NCBI GenBank assembly: GCA_029263315.1
Contig: JAJCXR010000053.1
Coordinates: 186,001-250,000, forward strand
Length of the DNA stretch: 64,000 bases
Direction: 5' to 3'
Source of the DNA: Acidobacteriota bacterium
Lineage (GTDB): Bacteria; Acidobacteriota; Thermoanaerobaculia; Multivoradales; J023
The translations under genes were made by a program, and so were the position numbers. A model generated the notes under the pieces. It was not told the DNA's origin and did no database searches. It saw only the letters and a program-made list of their open reading frames with translations. Positions 1-8,368 of this stretch are shown one piece after another. How positions within the stretch are numbered: the first letter of the stretch is position 1; the number at the start of each line of letters is the position of its first letter.

Positions 1-635
1 GCGAGCGTACGGCGGCCCAGCAAGCAGCGCACCAGAATCGCCAGACCGCCGACATGGGCGACGGGTAGGGCCAGCAGCCAGCGGTCTTCGTCCTGCCAGC
101 CCAGGTTGGCGGCGCTGGCGAGGGCGGAGGCGACGAAGGCGCGACGGCTGAGACGCACCCCCTTGGGAAGACCGCCGCTGCCGGAGGTGCGGACGATGGC
201 CAAGATGCCGTCGAGGGCGGGTGTGGCGGTGCAGGGTGTGGCGGTGGAGAGTGTGGACTCGCCTCCCCTCGCCACAGGTTCCTGGGCTCCCCAAGCGTCG
301 ACCCAGTGTCGGTGCTCCTCCACCGTCGCACGGTCGTGCAGCAAGGCCAAGGGCAAACCCATCTCGAGGGCGGCGTAGATCCGCACCAGGGTCGCCAAGT
401 CATTGCCGCCCACCAGCGCCAAGGGACGACCCGGCGTGACCCCGTGGTCGATCAAGAACGCCATTTCCTCGGCCACACGACGCCACAGCTGAGCAAAAGT
501 CCAGGTCTCCCCCGCGGTCACCAAGGCCAAGCGCTGAGGCACCTCCAACGCGGCACGGCACAGAGACAGCCCGTCCACCTGAGCCTCGAGGGGGGCTTCG
601 AGATCGATCTCGGGGGGGCTACCAGAGGTAGCCAT
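1..635 (-). CDS. menE: o-succinylbenzoate--CoA ligase (MenE), 3' part cut by window edge
   Basis: Adenylate-forming enzyme that converts o-succinylbenzoate to its CoA thioester in menaquinone synthesis. About 211 N-terminal residues are visible; the gene continues past the left edge. The ATG at 635 starts MATSGSPPE. The AMP-binding core motif A3 is read as VRTSGSGGLPKGV near residues 148-160, followed by a typical LPVAHVGGL segment. The start overlaps the last 17 bases of menA, so the two are translationally linked at the end of the menaquinone operon. Among adenylating enzymes the MenE assignment rests mainly on operon context; the A3 motif alone does not distinguish it from other acyl-CoA ligases. 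Confidence 0.85.
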   Translation of the reverse strand, partial: MATSGSPPEIDLEAPLEAQVDGLSLCRAALEVPQRLALVTAGETWTFAQLWRRVAEEMAFLIDHGVTPGRPLALVGGNDLATLVRIYAALEMGLPLALLHDRATVEEHRHWVDAWGAQEPVARGGESTLSTATPCTATPALDGILAIVRTSGSGGLPKGVRLSRRAFVASALASAANLGWQDEDRWLLALPVAHVGGLAILVRCLLGRRTL

Positions 636-1530
636 GGGTCAAACCGACGGCGAAGAGCAGGCCATAGATCACCAGCAGGCGCGCCGAGCCCACCAGCACG
701 CCATTGAGCGGCGCCCCTTCGACATCGAGCAGACTGCGCAACAGCTTGCCGGCGACGGGCAAGCTGAGCCAGGGCAGGAGAATCCTCGGACCATAACAGC
801 CGTGCAGGAAGAGGCCCGCCGGCACACCATAGGCCAAGGCCAGCATCGCCACGTACTCGATAATCCCAAAGTTGCGTCCGAAACGGGCCACCAGCGTAGC
901 CTTGCCGGCTTGGCGGTCGGTCAGTCTGTCGCGCACGTTGTTGACCACCAGGATGTTGGTGGACAGGGCCCCAACCGGCAGCGCCGCCACCCAGGCCAGA
1001 CCGGGCATCTCCATCAGGTTGACGTACACCGTGCCCACCACCGCCACCAGACCGAAGAAGAAGAAAACGAAAAGATCCCCCAAGCCGTTGTAGCCCAAGG
1101 GGAACGGTCCGCCGGTATAGGCCATGCCCGACAGCACCGAGACGATGCCGACGACGAGCAGGGGCCAGCCCGCCACCCAGGCCAAGAAGAGGCCGCCGGC
1201 CAGGGTCAGGGCGAAGGCCAAGATCATGCCGCGTCGCACTTGGGCGGGGGTCAGCAGGCCAGCTTGCACTGCCCGCGTCGGTCCCAGTCGCTCTTCCGTG
1301 TCGGCCCCTTTCTCATAGTCGAAGACATCGTTGGCGAAATTAGTGCCGATCTGCACCCACACCGCCACCCACAGGGCTGCCAGGCTGGGCCACAGGCGAA
1401 AGCCCTCGAAGGTAAAGACCACCGCCACGCCCACCAGCACTGGTACCACCGCTGCCGCCAAAGTGGCGGGACGGCTGGCCATCACCCAGGCGCCGAAGGA
1501 TCCCGGGGCGGGGAGCTGTCGCATCGTCAT
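619..1530 (-). CDS. menA: 1,4-dihydroxy-2-naphthoate polyprenyltransferase (MenA)
   Basis: Integral membrane UbiA-superfamily prenyltransferase that attaches the polyprenyl chain to 1,4-dihydroxy-2-naphthoate, giving demethylmenaquinone. 303 residues, the usual size, with many hydrophobic helices. Both Asp-rich motifs are visible: NFANDVFDYEKGAD near residue 65, which binds prenyl diphosphate through Mg2+, and NNVRDRLTDRQAGK near residue 197. It starts 16 bases after the menH stop and overlaps menE downstream. The allylic diphosphate substrate is presumably made by the polyprenyl synthase at 6436-7566 in the same operon. Confidence 0.93.
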   Translation of the reverse strand: MTMRQLPAPGSFGAWVMASRPATLAAAVVPVLVGVAVVFTFEGFRLWPSLAALWVAVWVQIGTNFANDVFDYEKGADTEERLGPTRAVQAGLLTPAQVRRGMILAFALTLAGGLFLAWVAGWPLLVVGIVSVLSGMAYTGGPFPLGYNGLGDLFVFFFFGLVAVVGTVYVNLMEMPGLAWVAALPVGALSTNILVVNNVRDRLTDRQAGKATLVARFGRNFGIIEYVAMLALAYGVPAGLFLHGCYGPRILLPWLSLPVAGKLLRSLLDVEGAPLNGVLVGSARLLVIYGLLFAVGLTHGYLW

Positions 1531-1546
1531 CTAGACCGCCTCGATA

Positions 1547-2341
1547 TCATTGGTGTATTCGTTCCATTGGCGTACTCGTTCCATTGGCGTACGTGACGGT
1601 CAGATCTTCGACCACGGCTTGAGCGACGGCGGCCGGTGCTTCCAAAACCACATTGTGCCCCACCCCGGCGACCTGGACACAACGGGCCCCGGGCAGGACG
1701 GCAAGAAGGTGCTGCGCCAGCTCGACAAATTTGTCGTCCAATGCACCCACCATCAACGTCAACCGCGGTTGTAGGCGACCTAATGCGGAGTGGTAATCGG
1801 GCATCGCCGCCGGGCCGAGGCAACGCAATGCGTTGGCCAAACCCGCCGCCGTATTCTGGCGACGCTGCCACCGTTGAGACGCCAGGACATCCGTTGGAAG
1901 ATGGGCCTGGGAGGCGAATAGGGGCAGCCTTTCCCAGGACTCGAGGAAGGCCTCCAGGCCGTCTGTTTCCAGCCTCCGGGCCCGCGCTTCGTCGAGTCGT
2001 CGACGTTCCTGCCGGGCCCGCCGATCCCCCAGGCCACCGTGCACCCCGATCAGGGTAGCTCCACGGAAGAGATGGCGGTGACGGGCCAACAGACCGAGCG
2101 CCAACCGACCGCCCATCGAATAGGCCAACAGATGGCAGTCCGCCAAGCCCGCCGCCTCAAGCCCGTGCGCCAGGAAATCCACCTCCTCTTCGAAACCCGT
2201 TGCCGGTCGCGGCTCGAGACCGTGCCCCGCCAAGGCCGGGCAAAAGATCCGCAGCCCCTCGAGCCCCTCGAGCTGGTCAAGAACCGGTCGCCAAGACTCA
2301 GGGTGACCACTGAAGCCGTGCAAGCAAACCAACGTCTTCAT
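1547..2341 (-). CDS. menH: 2-succinyl-6-hydroxy-2,4-cyclohexadiene-1-carboxylate synthase (MenH), alpha/beta hydrolase
   Basis: Alpha/beta-hydrolase-fold enzyme that eliminates pyruvate from the MenD product. The ATG at 2341 (MKTLVCLHGFSGHPESW) overlaps the menD stop as ATGA, which fixes the start; 264 residues. The oxyanion-hole segment LHGFSGH, the nucleophile elbow LLAYSMGGR, a late Asp in GALDDKFVE and a His in VAGVGHNVV form the expected triad. The last 15 or so residues (ANGTSTPMERIHQ) are encoded by a short tandem duplication at 1560-1592 and do not look like family sequence, so the natural C-terminus was probably altered. Confidence 0.88.
   Translation of the reverse strand: MKTLVCLHGFSGHPESWRPVLDQLEGLEGLRIFCPALAGHGLEPRPATGFEEEVDFLAHGLEAAGLADCHLLAYSMGGRLALGLLARHRHLFRGATLIGVHGGLGDRRARQERRRLDEARARRLETDGLEAFLESWERLPLFASQAHLPTDVLASQRWQRRQNTAAGLANALRCLGPAAMPDYHSALGRLQPRLTLMVGALDDKFVELAQHLLAVLPGARCVQVAGVGHNVVLEAPAAVAQAVVEDLTVTYANGTSTPMERIHQ
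1560..1592. repeat. 17-bp tandem duplication in the menH 3' end
   Basis: The sequence CGTTCCATTGGCGTACT occurs at 1560-1576 and again (last base incomplete) at 1577-1592. A diverged third copy lies just to the left (1543-1559). It lies inside the last codons of menH and shifts reading frame between copies, because 17 is not a multiple of three. Confidence 0.8.
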
Positions 2342-4182
2342 GTCAGGTCGGCCTCCTCCAAGTGTCGTTGCACTTGCTCCCGCAGGCGCTGCGTTTGCTC
2401 CGCTGCGCCATGGGGCGGCACCACCGCCTCGACGATGGAGACGCCGGAATGCTGCCAGGCCGCCGCCAAAGCGTCGGTCAGGGCGTGCAGCGCCTCGACT
2501 CGACGGAACGGTAAGCCGAAGAGGGCGGCGGCGGGGGCCAATCGCAAGGCGTGGGGGGTCGACCAATGGCGCATGGCAGAAGCATCGACCCCGTCGACGC
2601 CGACATCGGGCCACAGGTGACCGCGCACCGGTAGCTGCTCGAAAATCCGCCCCCCTTGATTTTGCACCACCAGAACGACCAACGGCGTGGTCACCAAGTG
2701 GGCCGCCGCCAAGCCGGAGAGGTCATGCAAGAAGCTGATGTCACCGACCAACAGCAAGGCCGGAGCGGCGTGCATCGAAGCCGCCCCCAGGGCCCCCGAG
2801 ACCACGCCGTCGATGCCGCTGGTACCCCGTTGGCTGGCCACCGACAGTCGCTTGAGGCCACCGGGGCAGTAGATGTCGACCTCGCGGATGGGCAGGCTGT
2901 TGCCCAGCACCAGCAAGCCGTCGGACGGCAAGGCGGCCACCGCCCAGCAGGCCACTTGCCCTTCGCTCAACGGACCTCCGCCGGGCAAAGCCGCTTCCTC
3001 CTGGAGCTCGGCGTCGATCACCTGACGGGCCAGATGATCGGCCTCCTGCCAGGCCCTGACCCAAGCGTCGTCCCGCTCGGAGGCCGCCGGAAACCTTTGA
3101 TGGAGGGCCTTCAAAGTGGGTAGCAAATCTCCAAAAAGGAGATGATCGGCGGTGGACTGTGGATCATTCCAGCCGTGGGCAGCGAGCACCCAATGCTCGA
3201 CGTCGGCCAATTCCTCCAAGTAGCGTTCAAAGGCACCGGAGGTCGGCACGCGGCCGAGTTGCAGGATCAGCTCGGGACGCCAGCGACGGCGAAACCCGGC
3301 ACTGTGAAGAAGGCAATCGTAGGTATCGATGACCGTGTCCGGTCGCGGTCCGAAGCGCCACTGGCTGGCCGGATCGGCAAAGACGATGCAGCCGCTGCGT
3401 TCCACCAGCTCAAAGAGCTCTGGCCCGGCTTGACGTTGCGTCACCGCCGCCGGGCCGAGCACCAGGAGAACGCGCTCCCGCTCATGCAATCGCTCCGCCA
3501 GGGCCTCCAGATCCTCCCCCCAGGGTTGGACCAAGGGCAAGCGAGGTTGCGCCTGGGTGCTAGCTGGCGGTGGCGGGCCAGTGGGCGGCAGCGCCGATTC
3601 CCCCGGTTGCAAAGGTTTCTTGGCGCGGGCGTTGAGGTGCACCGCCCCAGGGGTCGGATAGGAGGCGGTGAATACCGCCTGGGCAATACGACGTCGCAGG
3701 GCGCGCAGGGCCCGTTGGGAAGTATCGACACTCCCGAGATCGATGAAATCGCGGGTTTGGTTACCAAAGATCTTCAGCTGGTCGATGGTCTGGTTGGCTC
3801 CGCAATCCACCAGCTCGACGGGACGATCGGCGCTCAGCACCAACAGCGGTACATAGGCCATGGCGGCTTCCACCACCGCCGGCAGGTAGTTGGCGACGGC
3901 GGTGCCGGAGGTGCAAAGCAATAGGGTCGGGCGATCGCTGAGGCGGGCCTGGCCAAGGGCGAAGTAAGCGGCGGAGCGCTCGTCGATAATGTCGTGGCAA
4001 CGCAGCCCCGGTTGGCGGCTGGCGGCGAGGACAAACGGCGTGCTGCGGGAGCCGGGGCTGATCACCACGTCCTGCACCCCCGCCGCAGCGAAGGCCGCCA
4101 ACAGCGCCTCCGCCCAGAGGGTCTGATCCGCCGCCGGGCCCAAGGCTGCCGATGACCGGGGGCTGCTGTCGTCTGCTGCCAC
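2338..4182 (-). CDS. menD: 2-succinyl-5-enolpyruvyl-6-hydroxy-3-cyclohexene-1-carboxylate synthase (MenD)
   Basis: Thiamine-diphosphate enzyme joining isochorismate and 2-oxoglutarate, the first committed menaquinone step. The start is taken as the GTG at 4182 (VAADDSSPRSS), with a GAGG ribosome-binding site just upstream and 26 bases after the menF stop, giving 614 residues. An in-frame ATG further upstream would lie inside menF. Motifs: VISPGSRSTPF near the N-terminus, DERSAAYFALG carrying the ThDP-activating Glu, and the C-terminal ThDP/Mg site GDISFLHDLSGL followed by NQGGRIFEQLP. It overlaps menH by four bases. Confidence 0.93.
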   Translation of the reverse strand: MAADDSSPRSSAALGPAADQTLWAEALLAAFAAAGVQDVVISPGSRSTPFVLAASRQPGLRCHDIIDERSAAYFALGQARLSDRPTLLLCTSGTAVANYLPAVVEAAMAYVPLLVLSADRPVELVDCGANQTIDQLKIFGNQTRDFIDLGSVDTSQRALRALRRRIAQAVFTASYPTPGAVHLNARAKKPLQPGESALPPTGPPPPASTQAQPRLPLVQPWGEDLEALAERLHERERVLLVLGPAAVTQRQAGPELFELVERSGCIVFADPASQWRFGPRPDTVIDTYDCLLHSAGFRRRWRPELILQLGRVPTSGAFERYLEELADVEHWVLAAHGWNDPQSTADHLLFGDLLPTLKALHQRFPAASERDDAWVRAWQEADHLARQVIDAELQEEAALPGGGPLSEGQVACWAVAALPSDGLLVLGNSLPIREVDIYCPGGLKRLSVASQRGTSGIDGVVSGALGAASMHAAPALLLVGDISFLHDLSGLAAAHLVTTPLVVLVVQNQGGRIFEQLPVRGHLWPDVGVDGVDASAMRHWSTPHALRLAPAAALFGLPFRRVEALHALTDALAAAWQHSGVSIVEAVVPPHGAAEQTQRLREQVQRHLEEADLT

Positions 4183-4208
4183 GCTGCACCTCGTCGCTGG
4201 GGGTGGGC

Positions 4209-5654
4209 TCAGGCCCCGAGGGCGGTGAGCAAGGCTTGCTTCTTGAGCTCGGTTTCGGTGTATTCCAGGGCGGGCTCCGAGTCCTGGACGATGCCGGCGC
4301 CGGCGAAGAGGAAAACCTCCCGCTGCCGCAACATGCAACTGCGCAGGGCGACGGCAAACTCACCGTCACCTGCGGCATCGAACCAACCCACCGGCGCCGC
4401 ATACCAACCCCGGGGTTCCGGCTCATGGGCGGCGATCCAGCGCGAGGCCGCCGCCGTCGGCACGCCACCCACCGCCGGGGTGGGGTGCAGACGCGCCACC
4501 AAATCGAGGACATGGCGGGGCTCCTTGAGCAAACCGGTGATCGGAGTGTGCAAATGCAGCACGTCCTTGAGCTCGCGGATACGCGGCTGTGGCGCCACGT
4601 CGAAGCGCTCGCACAGGGGCGACAGGCAGCGGACGATTTCATCGACCACAAACTGATGCTCCTGCAAGTCCTTGCCGCTGCGCAACAGCTGCGCCCCCTG
4701 TTGGCCGCCGCTGGCGATGGAGCCGGCCAAGGCATCGGCCGACAGGACCCGACCACGGCGGGACACCAAGCGTTCCGGCGTCGCCCCCAAGAAGGTACCG
4801 CTGCTTCGGCGAAAGGCGAAGCGGGTCACCGAACGGGCACGGCGCAGACGCCGCAGGACGGCGTGATCCTCCAACGGGCCGGCCAGCTGGACCCGCGAGC
4901 GGCGAGCCGCGACGATCTTGGCGAAGGCTCCGCTAGCGATGGCGGCGCGAATGGCCTCCACCTGCTCGGTGAACCGCTGCTTTGAAGGTCGTTCGACACT
5001 GAGAATACGCGGCATCTGGGAAGCGGAGGGAAATCGCTGGGCATCCGGCACCGCCAACAGGGTCCACAGGTGCTGCCAGGTCTCCAGCCACCGACGGCGG
5101 GACTCGCCGTCCTTGATGTCGCGGCCATCGACCACCAGGCTCAGCTGGGCGTCGCCACCCTGGCGACGGTAGGTCCAACGGGGCAAGGCGAAGGCGCCGT
5201 CGCCGAAGTCCTGCCAGGGGTCTAGATCGGCGGCGCCGGGGGCAAAGGCGAAGCCACCGTAGAGCCGCGGGGTGGACACCTCACAGCGGGGATGGGAGAC
5301 GGCACGCAGGTGGGTCCACAAGGAAGCCGCTTGCACCTGCAGTTGCTCGAAACGCCCTTCGCCCCGCAGCTGAAGTCGCACCCCGTAGCCAAGACCGGAC
5401 ACCGCCGGGCCGCCCGGCGGATGCCAGAAGACGGCCTCCGCTTCCGGCATGGCTTGCAGCAAGACTTCCGGCTCCGCCAAGGGCGCCGGCAGGCTCAAGT
5501 GGAGGGACCCGTCGTGCCCCGCCAAACGCTCCAACTGCGACGCCGCCCAGGCAAAGATCTCGATCTGATCGAGGGCTTCGGCGCCGTCGGCGGGGTCACG
5601 GAGATCATGCTCCACCGGCAAGGGCGCCGCCGTCGCTGCGGGGAAAGCGCTCAT
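4209..5654 (-). CDS. menF: isochorismate synthase (MenF)
   Basis: Chorismate-binding enzyme that isomerises chorismate to isochorismate at the entry to menaquinone synthesis. 481 residues. The conserved C-terminal half contains AKIVAARRSRV, GATPERLVSRRG, DALAGSIASGG, HQFVVDEIVRCL, HPTPAVGGVP and the AGAGIVQDSEP metal/substrate segment. The ATG overlaps the menG stop as ATGA. Among MST enzymes (anthranilate, aminodeoxychorismate and isochorismate synthases) the operon position makes MenF the clear choice. Confidence 0.93.
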   Translation of the reverse strand: MSAFPAATAAPLPVEHDLRDPADGAEALDQIEIFAWAASQLERLAGHDGSLHLSLPAPLAEPEVLLQAMPEAEAVFWHPPGGPAVSGLGYGVRLQLRGEGRFEQLQVQAASLWTHLRAVSHPRCEVSTPRLYGGFAFAPGAADLDPWQDFGDGAFALPRWTYRRQGGDAQLSLVVDGRDIKDGESRRRWLETWQHLWTLLAVPDAQRFPSASQMPRILSVERPSKQRFTEQVEAIRAAIASGAFAKIVAARRSRVQLAGPLEDHAVLRRLRRARSVTRFAFRRSSGTFLGATPERLVSRRGRVLSADALAGSIASGGQQGAQLLRSGKDLQEHQFVVDEIVRCLSPLCERFDVAPQPRIRELKDVLHLHTPITGLLKEPRHVLDLVARLHPTPAVGGVPTAAASRWIAAHEPEPRGWYAAPVGWFDAAGDGEFAVALRSCMLRQREVFLFAGAGIVQDSEPALEYTETELKKQALLTALGA

Positions 5655-6427
5655 GACTCGGCTCCCATCGGTCGGCCGACATAGAGATGGCAGACGCCGA
5701 AGGTGAGAGGCTGCACCTTCAGCACCTCAATGCCCGCTTGGCGCATCAGATCGGCAAATTCTTCCGGCGGCGGAAAGGCACTGATCGAGGTTTGCAAATA
5801 TCTATACTCCGGGGAACCGGAGAGCCACGCCCCCAGCCGTGGCACCACCACCCGCAGGTGGAAGCGTGCCATGGGCGCCAGCAGGCCACGCCGCGGCTCG
5901 GAACCTTCGAGGATGGCGATGCGCCCACCGGGGCGGGTAATGCGCGCCATCTCCCGCAGGCCCGCCAGGCGATCGGCCACGTTGCGGATGCCGAAACCGA
6001 TGCTCAGGCCATCGACCGAGTTGTCGTCGAACGGTAGACGTTCCGCTGCCCCCAAGCGCATCTCGACTTGCTGCGCCAGATTCAAGCGCTGCATCTTGTC
6101 GCGACCGATGGCCAACATGTTGGCCGAAGGATCGACACCGATGACCCGGGCCTGTGGAAACTGCCGCACGATCTCCACCGCCAGGTCGCCGGTACCGGTG
6201 GCCAGGTCGACAAACGTTCCGCCGTTGGCCATGCCAGCGCTCGGACCCGTGTCGGGCGCCAGGGCGGCCACCGTGCGACGGCGCCAGCCCTGATCGAGGC
6301 CGAGGGAGATAATCCGATTCAGCAGGTCGTAGCGCCCGGCGATAGCGTCGAACATGGCGCCGGATCCAGGTCTGGGGGACGCCGTGGGGCTGCCGTTGGC
6401 AGTCTTGTCTAGGGAAGTGCTCATCAT
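5651..6427 (-). CDS. menG: demethylmenaquinone methyltransferase (MenG/UbiE)
   Basis: SAM-dependent C-methyltransferase for the last menaquinone step. Two adjacent ATGs (6427 and 6424) follow an AGGAGG ribosome-binding site; the second has the better spacing. This gives 257-258 residues, normal for the family. The family hallmark AGRYDLLNRIISLGLDQGWRR is at the N-terminus, the SAM loop is FVDLATGTGDLAVEI, and GFGIRNVADR is the UbiE signature. The gene lies between the prenyl synthase and menF, with only 8 bases separating it from the former. Confidence 0.93.
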   Translation of the reverse strand: MMSTSLDKTANGSPTASPRPGSGAMFDAIAGRYDLLNRIISLGLDQGWRRRTVAALAPDTGPSAGMANGGTFVDLATGTGDLAVEIVRQFPQARVIGVDPSANMLAIGRDKMQRLNLAQQVEMRLGAAERLPFDDNSVDGLSIGFGIRNVADRLAGLREMARITRPGGRIAILEGSEPRRGLLAPMARFHLRVVVPRLGAWLSGSPEYRYLQTSISAFPPPEEFADLMRQAGIEVLKVQPLTFGVCHLYVGRPMGAES

Positions 6428-6435
6428 CGCCCTCC

Positions 6436-7566
6436 TCACAGATCCCGGTCGACGAGGGCCTCGGCGACGGTCACCAAGGAACGTTTGGACGGTCCGTCGG
6501 GCAACGGTGCCAGACTGGCCACCGCCGCCGCTGAGGTACGGCGGGCCAGGTCGAGGCAATCCTCCACCGCCCGGGTGGAGCGCAAGATGTCCACCACTTG
6601 CTGCGCCTCCTGGGGCGAGAAGGCGGCCCCTTGGTCTTCGTCGGTCAGCTTGTAGATCAGTGGGCGCAAGGCGGGTTCCCGCTCCAGGGCGACGATCACC
6701 GGGAAGGTCATCTTGCCCTCCCGCAGGTCGGCGAACAGCTCTTTGCCGGTGGTCGAGGCATCGCCGGTCAAGTCGAGTAGGTCGTCCACCGCCTGGAAGG
6801 CGACGCCGAGATGGCGTCCGTACTCGCCGAGGGCGTCGGCGCTGGCCGTCTCCACCCCGCCGGCGGCGGCACCGGCCCGCATGGCCCAGCGGAAGAGGGA
6901 GGCGGTCTTGCCTTCCACCACCTGGAAGTAGACGTCGCGGCCGATGGACAACCGGCCGCGGCATTCGAGCTGTAGGGACTCGGCCCAGATCATCTGCTCG
7001 ATAGTTTCGAAGAGCTCGATCATCAGGCTCGGTATTTGGCAGGCGTGGACCCGGCGAAGCGCTTCCACCAGCAGCCAATCACCGGCAAAGATAGACGCCG
7101 CGTTACCGTAGATGGCCCGCGCCGTCGGCGCGCCGCGGCGGCTGTCGCTGAGGTCCACCACGTCGTCGTGCAGCAGGGTGGCGCTGTGCACCAGCTCCGC
7201 CGCCACCGACAGGTCCAGGGCCCGTTGATCGAATCCCGTGCCCAGGCGGGCGGCCAAGGCCAGGCACATGGGCCGCAGACGCTTGCCGCCCAAGTCCAAC
7301 AGCTGGCTGGCGCTCTTCCCCACCAACCGCGGATCCCGCGGCAGGCGGGTGAATTCCACCTCGAAGGCCGCCAGGTCGTAGCCTACGAAGGCCACCAACT
7401 CGTGCAGCCGATGGGCCAAGGCGTCGAGGCCCCGACCGGCACACAGGCTCTCGAGACGAGCCAAGAGGTCGACGCCGGTGGAATGTCCTCGGGTGCTTTC
7501 CCCTTCGGGTACCACCGGGACAGCTTGGTCAAGCTCGGTCGAGGACCGACTGAGGGCGACCTTCAT
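6436..7566 (-). CDS. trans-polyprenyl diphosphate synthase for the menaquinone side chain
   Basis: All-trans prenyl diphosphate synthase, probably making the long-chain allylic donor used by MenA. 376 residues, including a roughly 65-residue N-terminal extension before the conserved GGKRLRPM segment. The first Asp-rich motif is LLHDDVVDLSDSRRG (DDxxD) and the second AFQAVDDLLDLTGD. Product length cannot be read safely from sequence; heptaprenyl and octaprenyl are the usual options. The ATG overlaps the stop of the upstream regulator gene as ATGA. Confidence 0.9.
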   Translation of the reverse strand: MKVALSRSSTELDQAVPVVPEGESTRGHSTGVDLLARLESLCAGRGLDALAHRLHELVAFVGYDLAAFEVEFTRLPRDPRLVGKSASQLLDLGGKRLRPMCLALAARLGTGFDQRALDLSVAAELVHSATLLHDDVVDLSDSRRGAPTARAIYGNAASIFAGDWLLVEALRRVHACQIPSLMIELFETIEQMIWAESLQLECRGRLSIGRDVYFQVVEGKTASLFRWAMRAGAAAGGVETASADALGEYGRHLGVAFQAVDDLLDLTGDASTTGKELFADLREGKMTFPVIVALEREPALRPLIYKLTDEDQGAAFSPQEAQQVVDILRSTRAVEDCLDLARRTSAAAVASLAPLPDGPSKRSLVTVAEALVDRDL

Positions 7567-8225
7567 GAAAACTCCTTCACCGTCTCGGGCTCGGCCAACA
7601 TGGGACGAGCAGGGTCTGTGGGCGATGCGGTTGTCGGCGAGGCTCTCTCGTCATGCTTCGAGTCGGCGTTGCTGGCCGGGCCAGGAGCTTGGGGCAGGTC
7701 AGGGGCTTCTTGGCTGGCGGCTCGCACCAGCAGCTTGAGCCCGAGCTTGCCCACCAATCCGCCTTTCAAGAAGACTTCGACCATCGAGTCCATAGCGGCG
7801 ATCAACGACTCGAAGGACTCCAACCGATGTCGAAAGATGGCCGCATCCTCGGACGGATCTTCGGCCAATTTAGGAATCCACTCGCGGAGATTTTCCAGCA
7901 CCGGATCCCATTCACGGCGCTTGCGGATCTGTACGATGTTGCGGATGACCTTTTCCAGGTCGGTGGCGGGACGGAAGACGGTGCGCCTTGAACCGGAAGC
8001 CTTTTCGGGCACGATCAGATGCCATTCTCGGAGCTCACGGCAAGCCATGCTCACCGCCCCGCGGCTCATTTCGAGCCCTTGCATGATCTCATCGCTGTCC
8101 GCCGGCTCGGTGCGCGATAGCAACCAGCTATACACCCGGGCGGTGGTCGGAGAAATGCCCCAGAAGGGGCCCATAGCCCCCCATAGCTGGACAAATCCCT
8201 GGCGAACCTTCTCTAGCTCATGCAT
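7563..8225 (-). CDS. GbsR/MarR-family transcriptional regulator
   Basis: Winged-helix DNA-binding protein of the GbsR/MarR type, probably regulating its own operon and the menaquinone genes behind it. The start is taken as the ATG at 8225 (MHELEKVRQGFVQLWG), because the best promoter has its -10 box at 8279-8284 and an upstream in-frame ATG would fall at the transcription start; 220 residues. The helix-turn-helix region is GISPTTARVYSWLL through GLEMSRGAVSMACREL, with a wing around KASGSRRTVF. The C-terminus (about residues 100-220) is alpha-helical with no family recognised. It overlaps the prenyl synthase by four bases. Confidence 0.8.
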   Translation of the reverse strand: MHELEKVRQGFVQLWGAMGPFWGISPTTARVYSWLLSRTEPADSDEIMQGLEMSRGAVSMACRELREWHLIVPEKASGSRRTVFRPATDLEKVIRNIVQIRKRREWDPVLENLREWIPKLAEDPSEDAAIFRHRLESFESLIAAMDSMVEVFLKGGLVGKLGLKLLVRAASQEAPDLPQAPGPASNADSKHDERASPTTASPTDPARPMLAEPETVKEFS

Positions 8226-8278
8226 CGTTCTAGTCCCACTAGCGGCAGCCAGGAAGTTGACCGCCGACCGTGGACGCA

Positions 8279-8307
8279 AGGATAATCGAGCCGTGGCGAA
8301 ATTTCAA
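8279..8307 (-). promoter_or_regulatory. sigma70-like promoter of the regulator-menaquinone operon
   Basis: Reading the minus strand, a TTGAAA -35 box (8307-8302) is followed by exactly 17 bases and a TATCCT -10 box (8284-8279). The downstream regulator ATG at 8225 would leave a leader of about 45-50 bases. Assignment is by eye from consensus; no transcription-start data. Confidence 0.55.
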
Positions 8308-8328
8308 TAGTTCTTGAAATTTCAATAG
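8298..8328. promoter_or_regulatory. 13-bp direct repeat overlapping the -35 box, candidate operator
   Basis: The sequence GAAATTTCAATAG occurs at 8298-8310 and identically at 8316-8328, separated by 5 bases (18-bp period). Each copy contains the self-complementary core GAAATTTC. The first copy contains the -35 box of the promoter reading into the regulator gene, a natural place for autoregulation. Confidence 0.5.
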
Positions 8329-8368
8329 AAAAAATTCGAACAGGGCTTCGGCAGCCCCAAAGGTAGGC

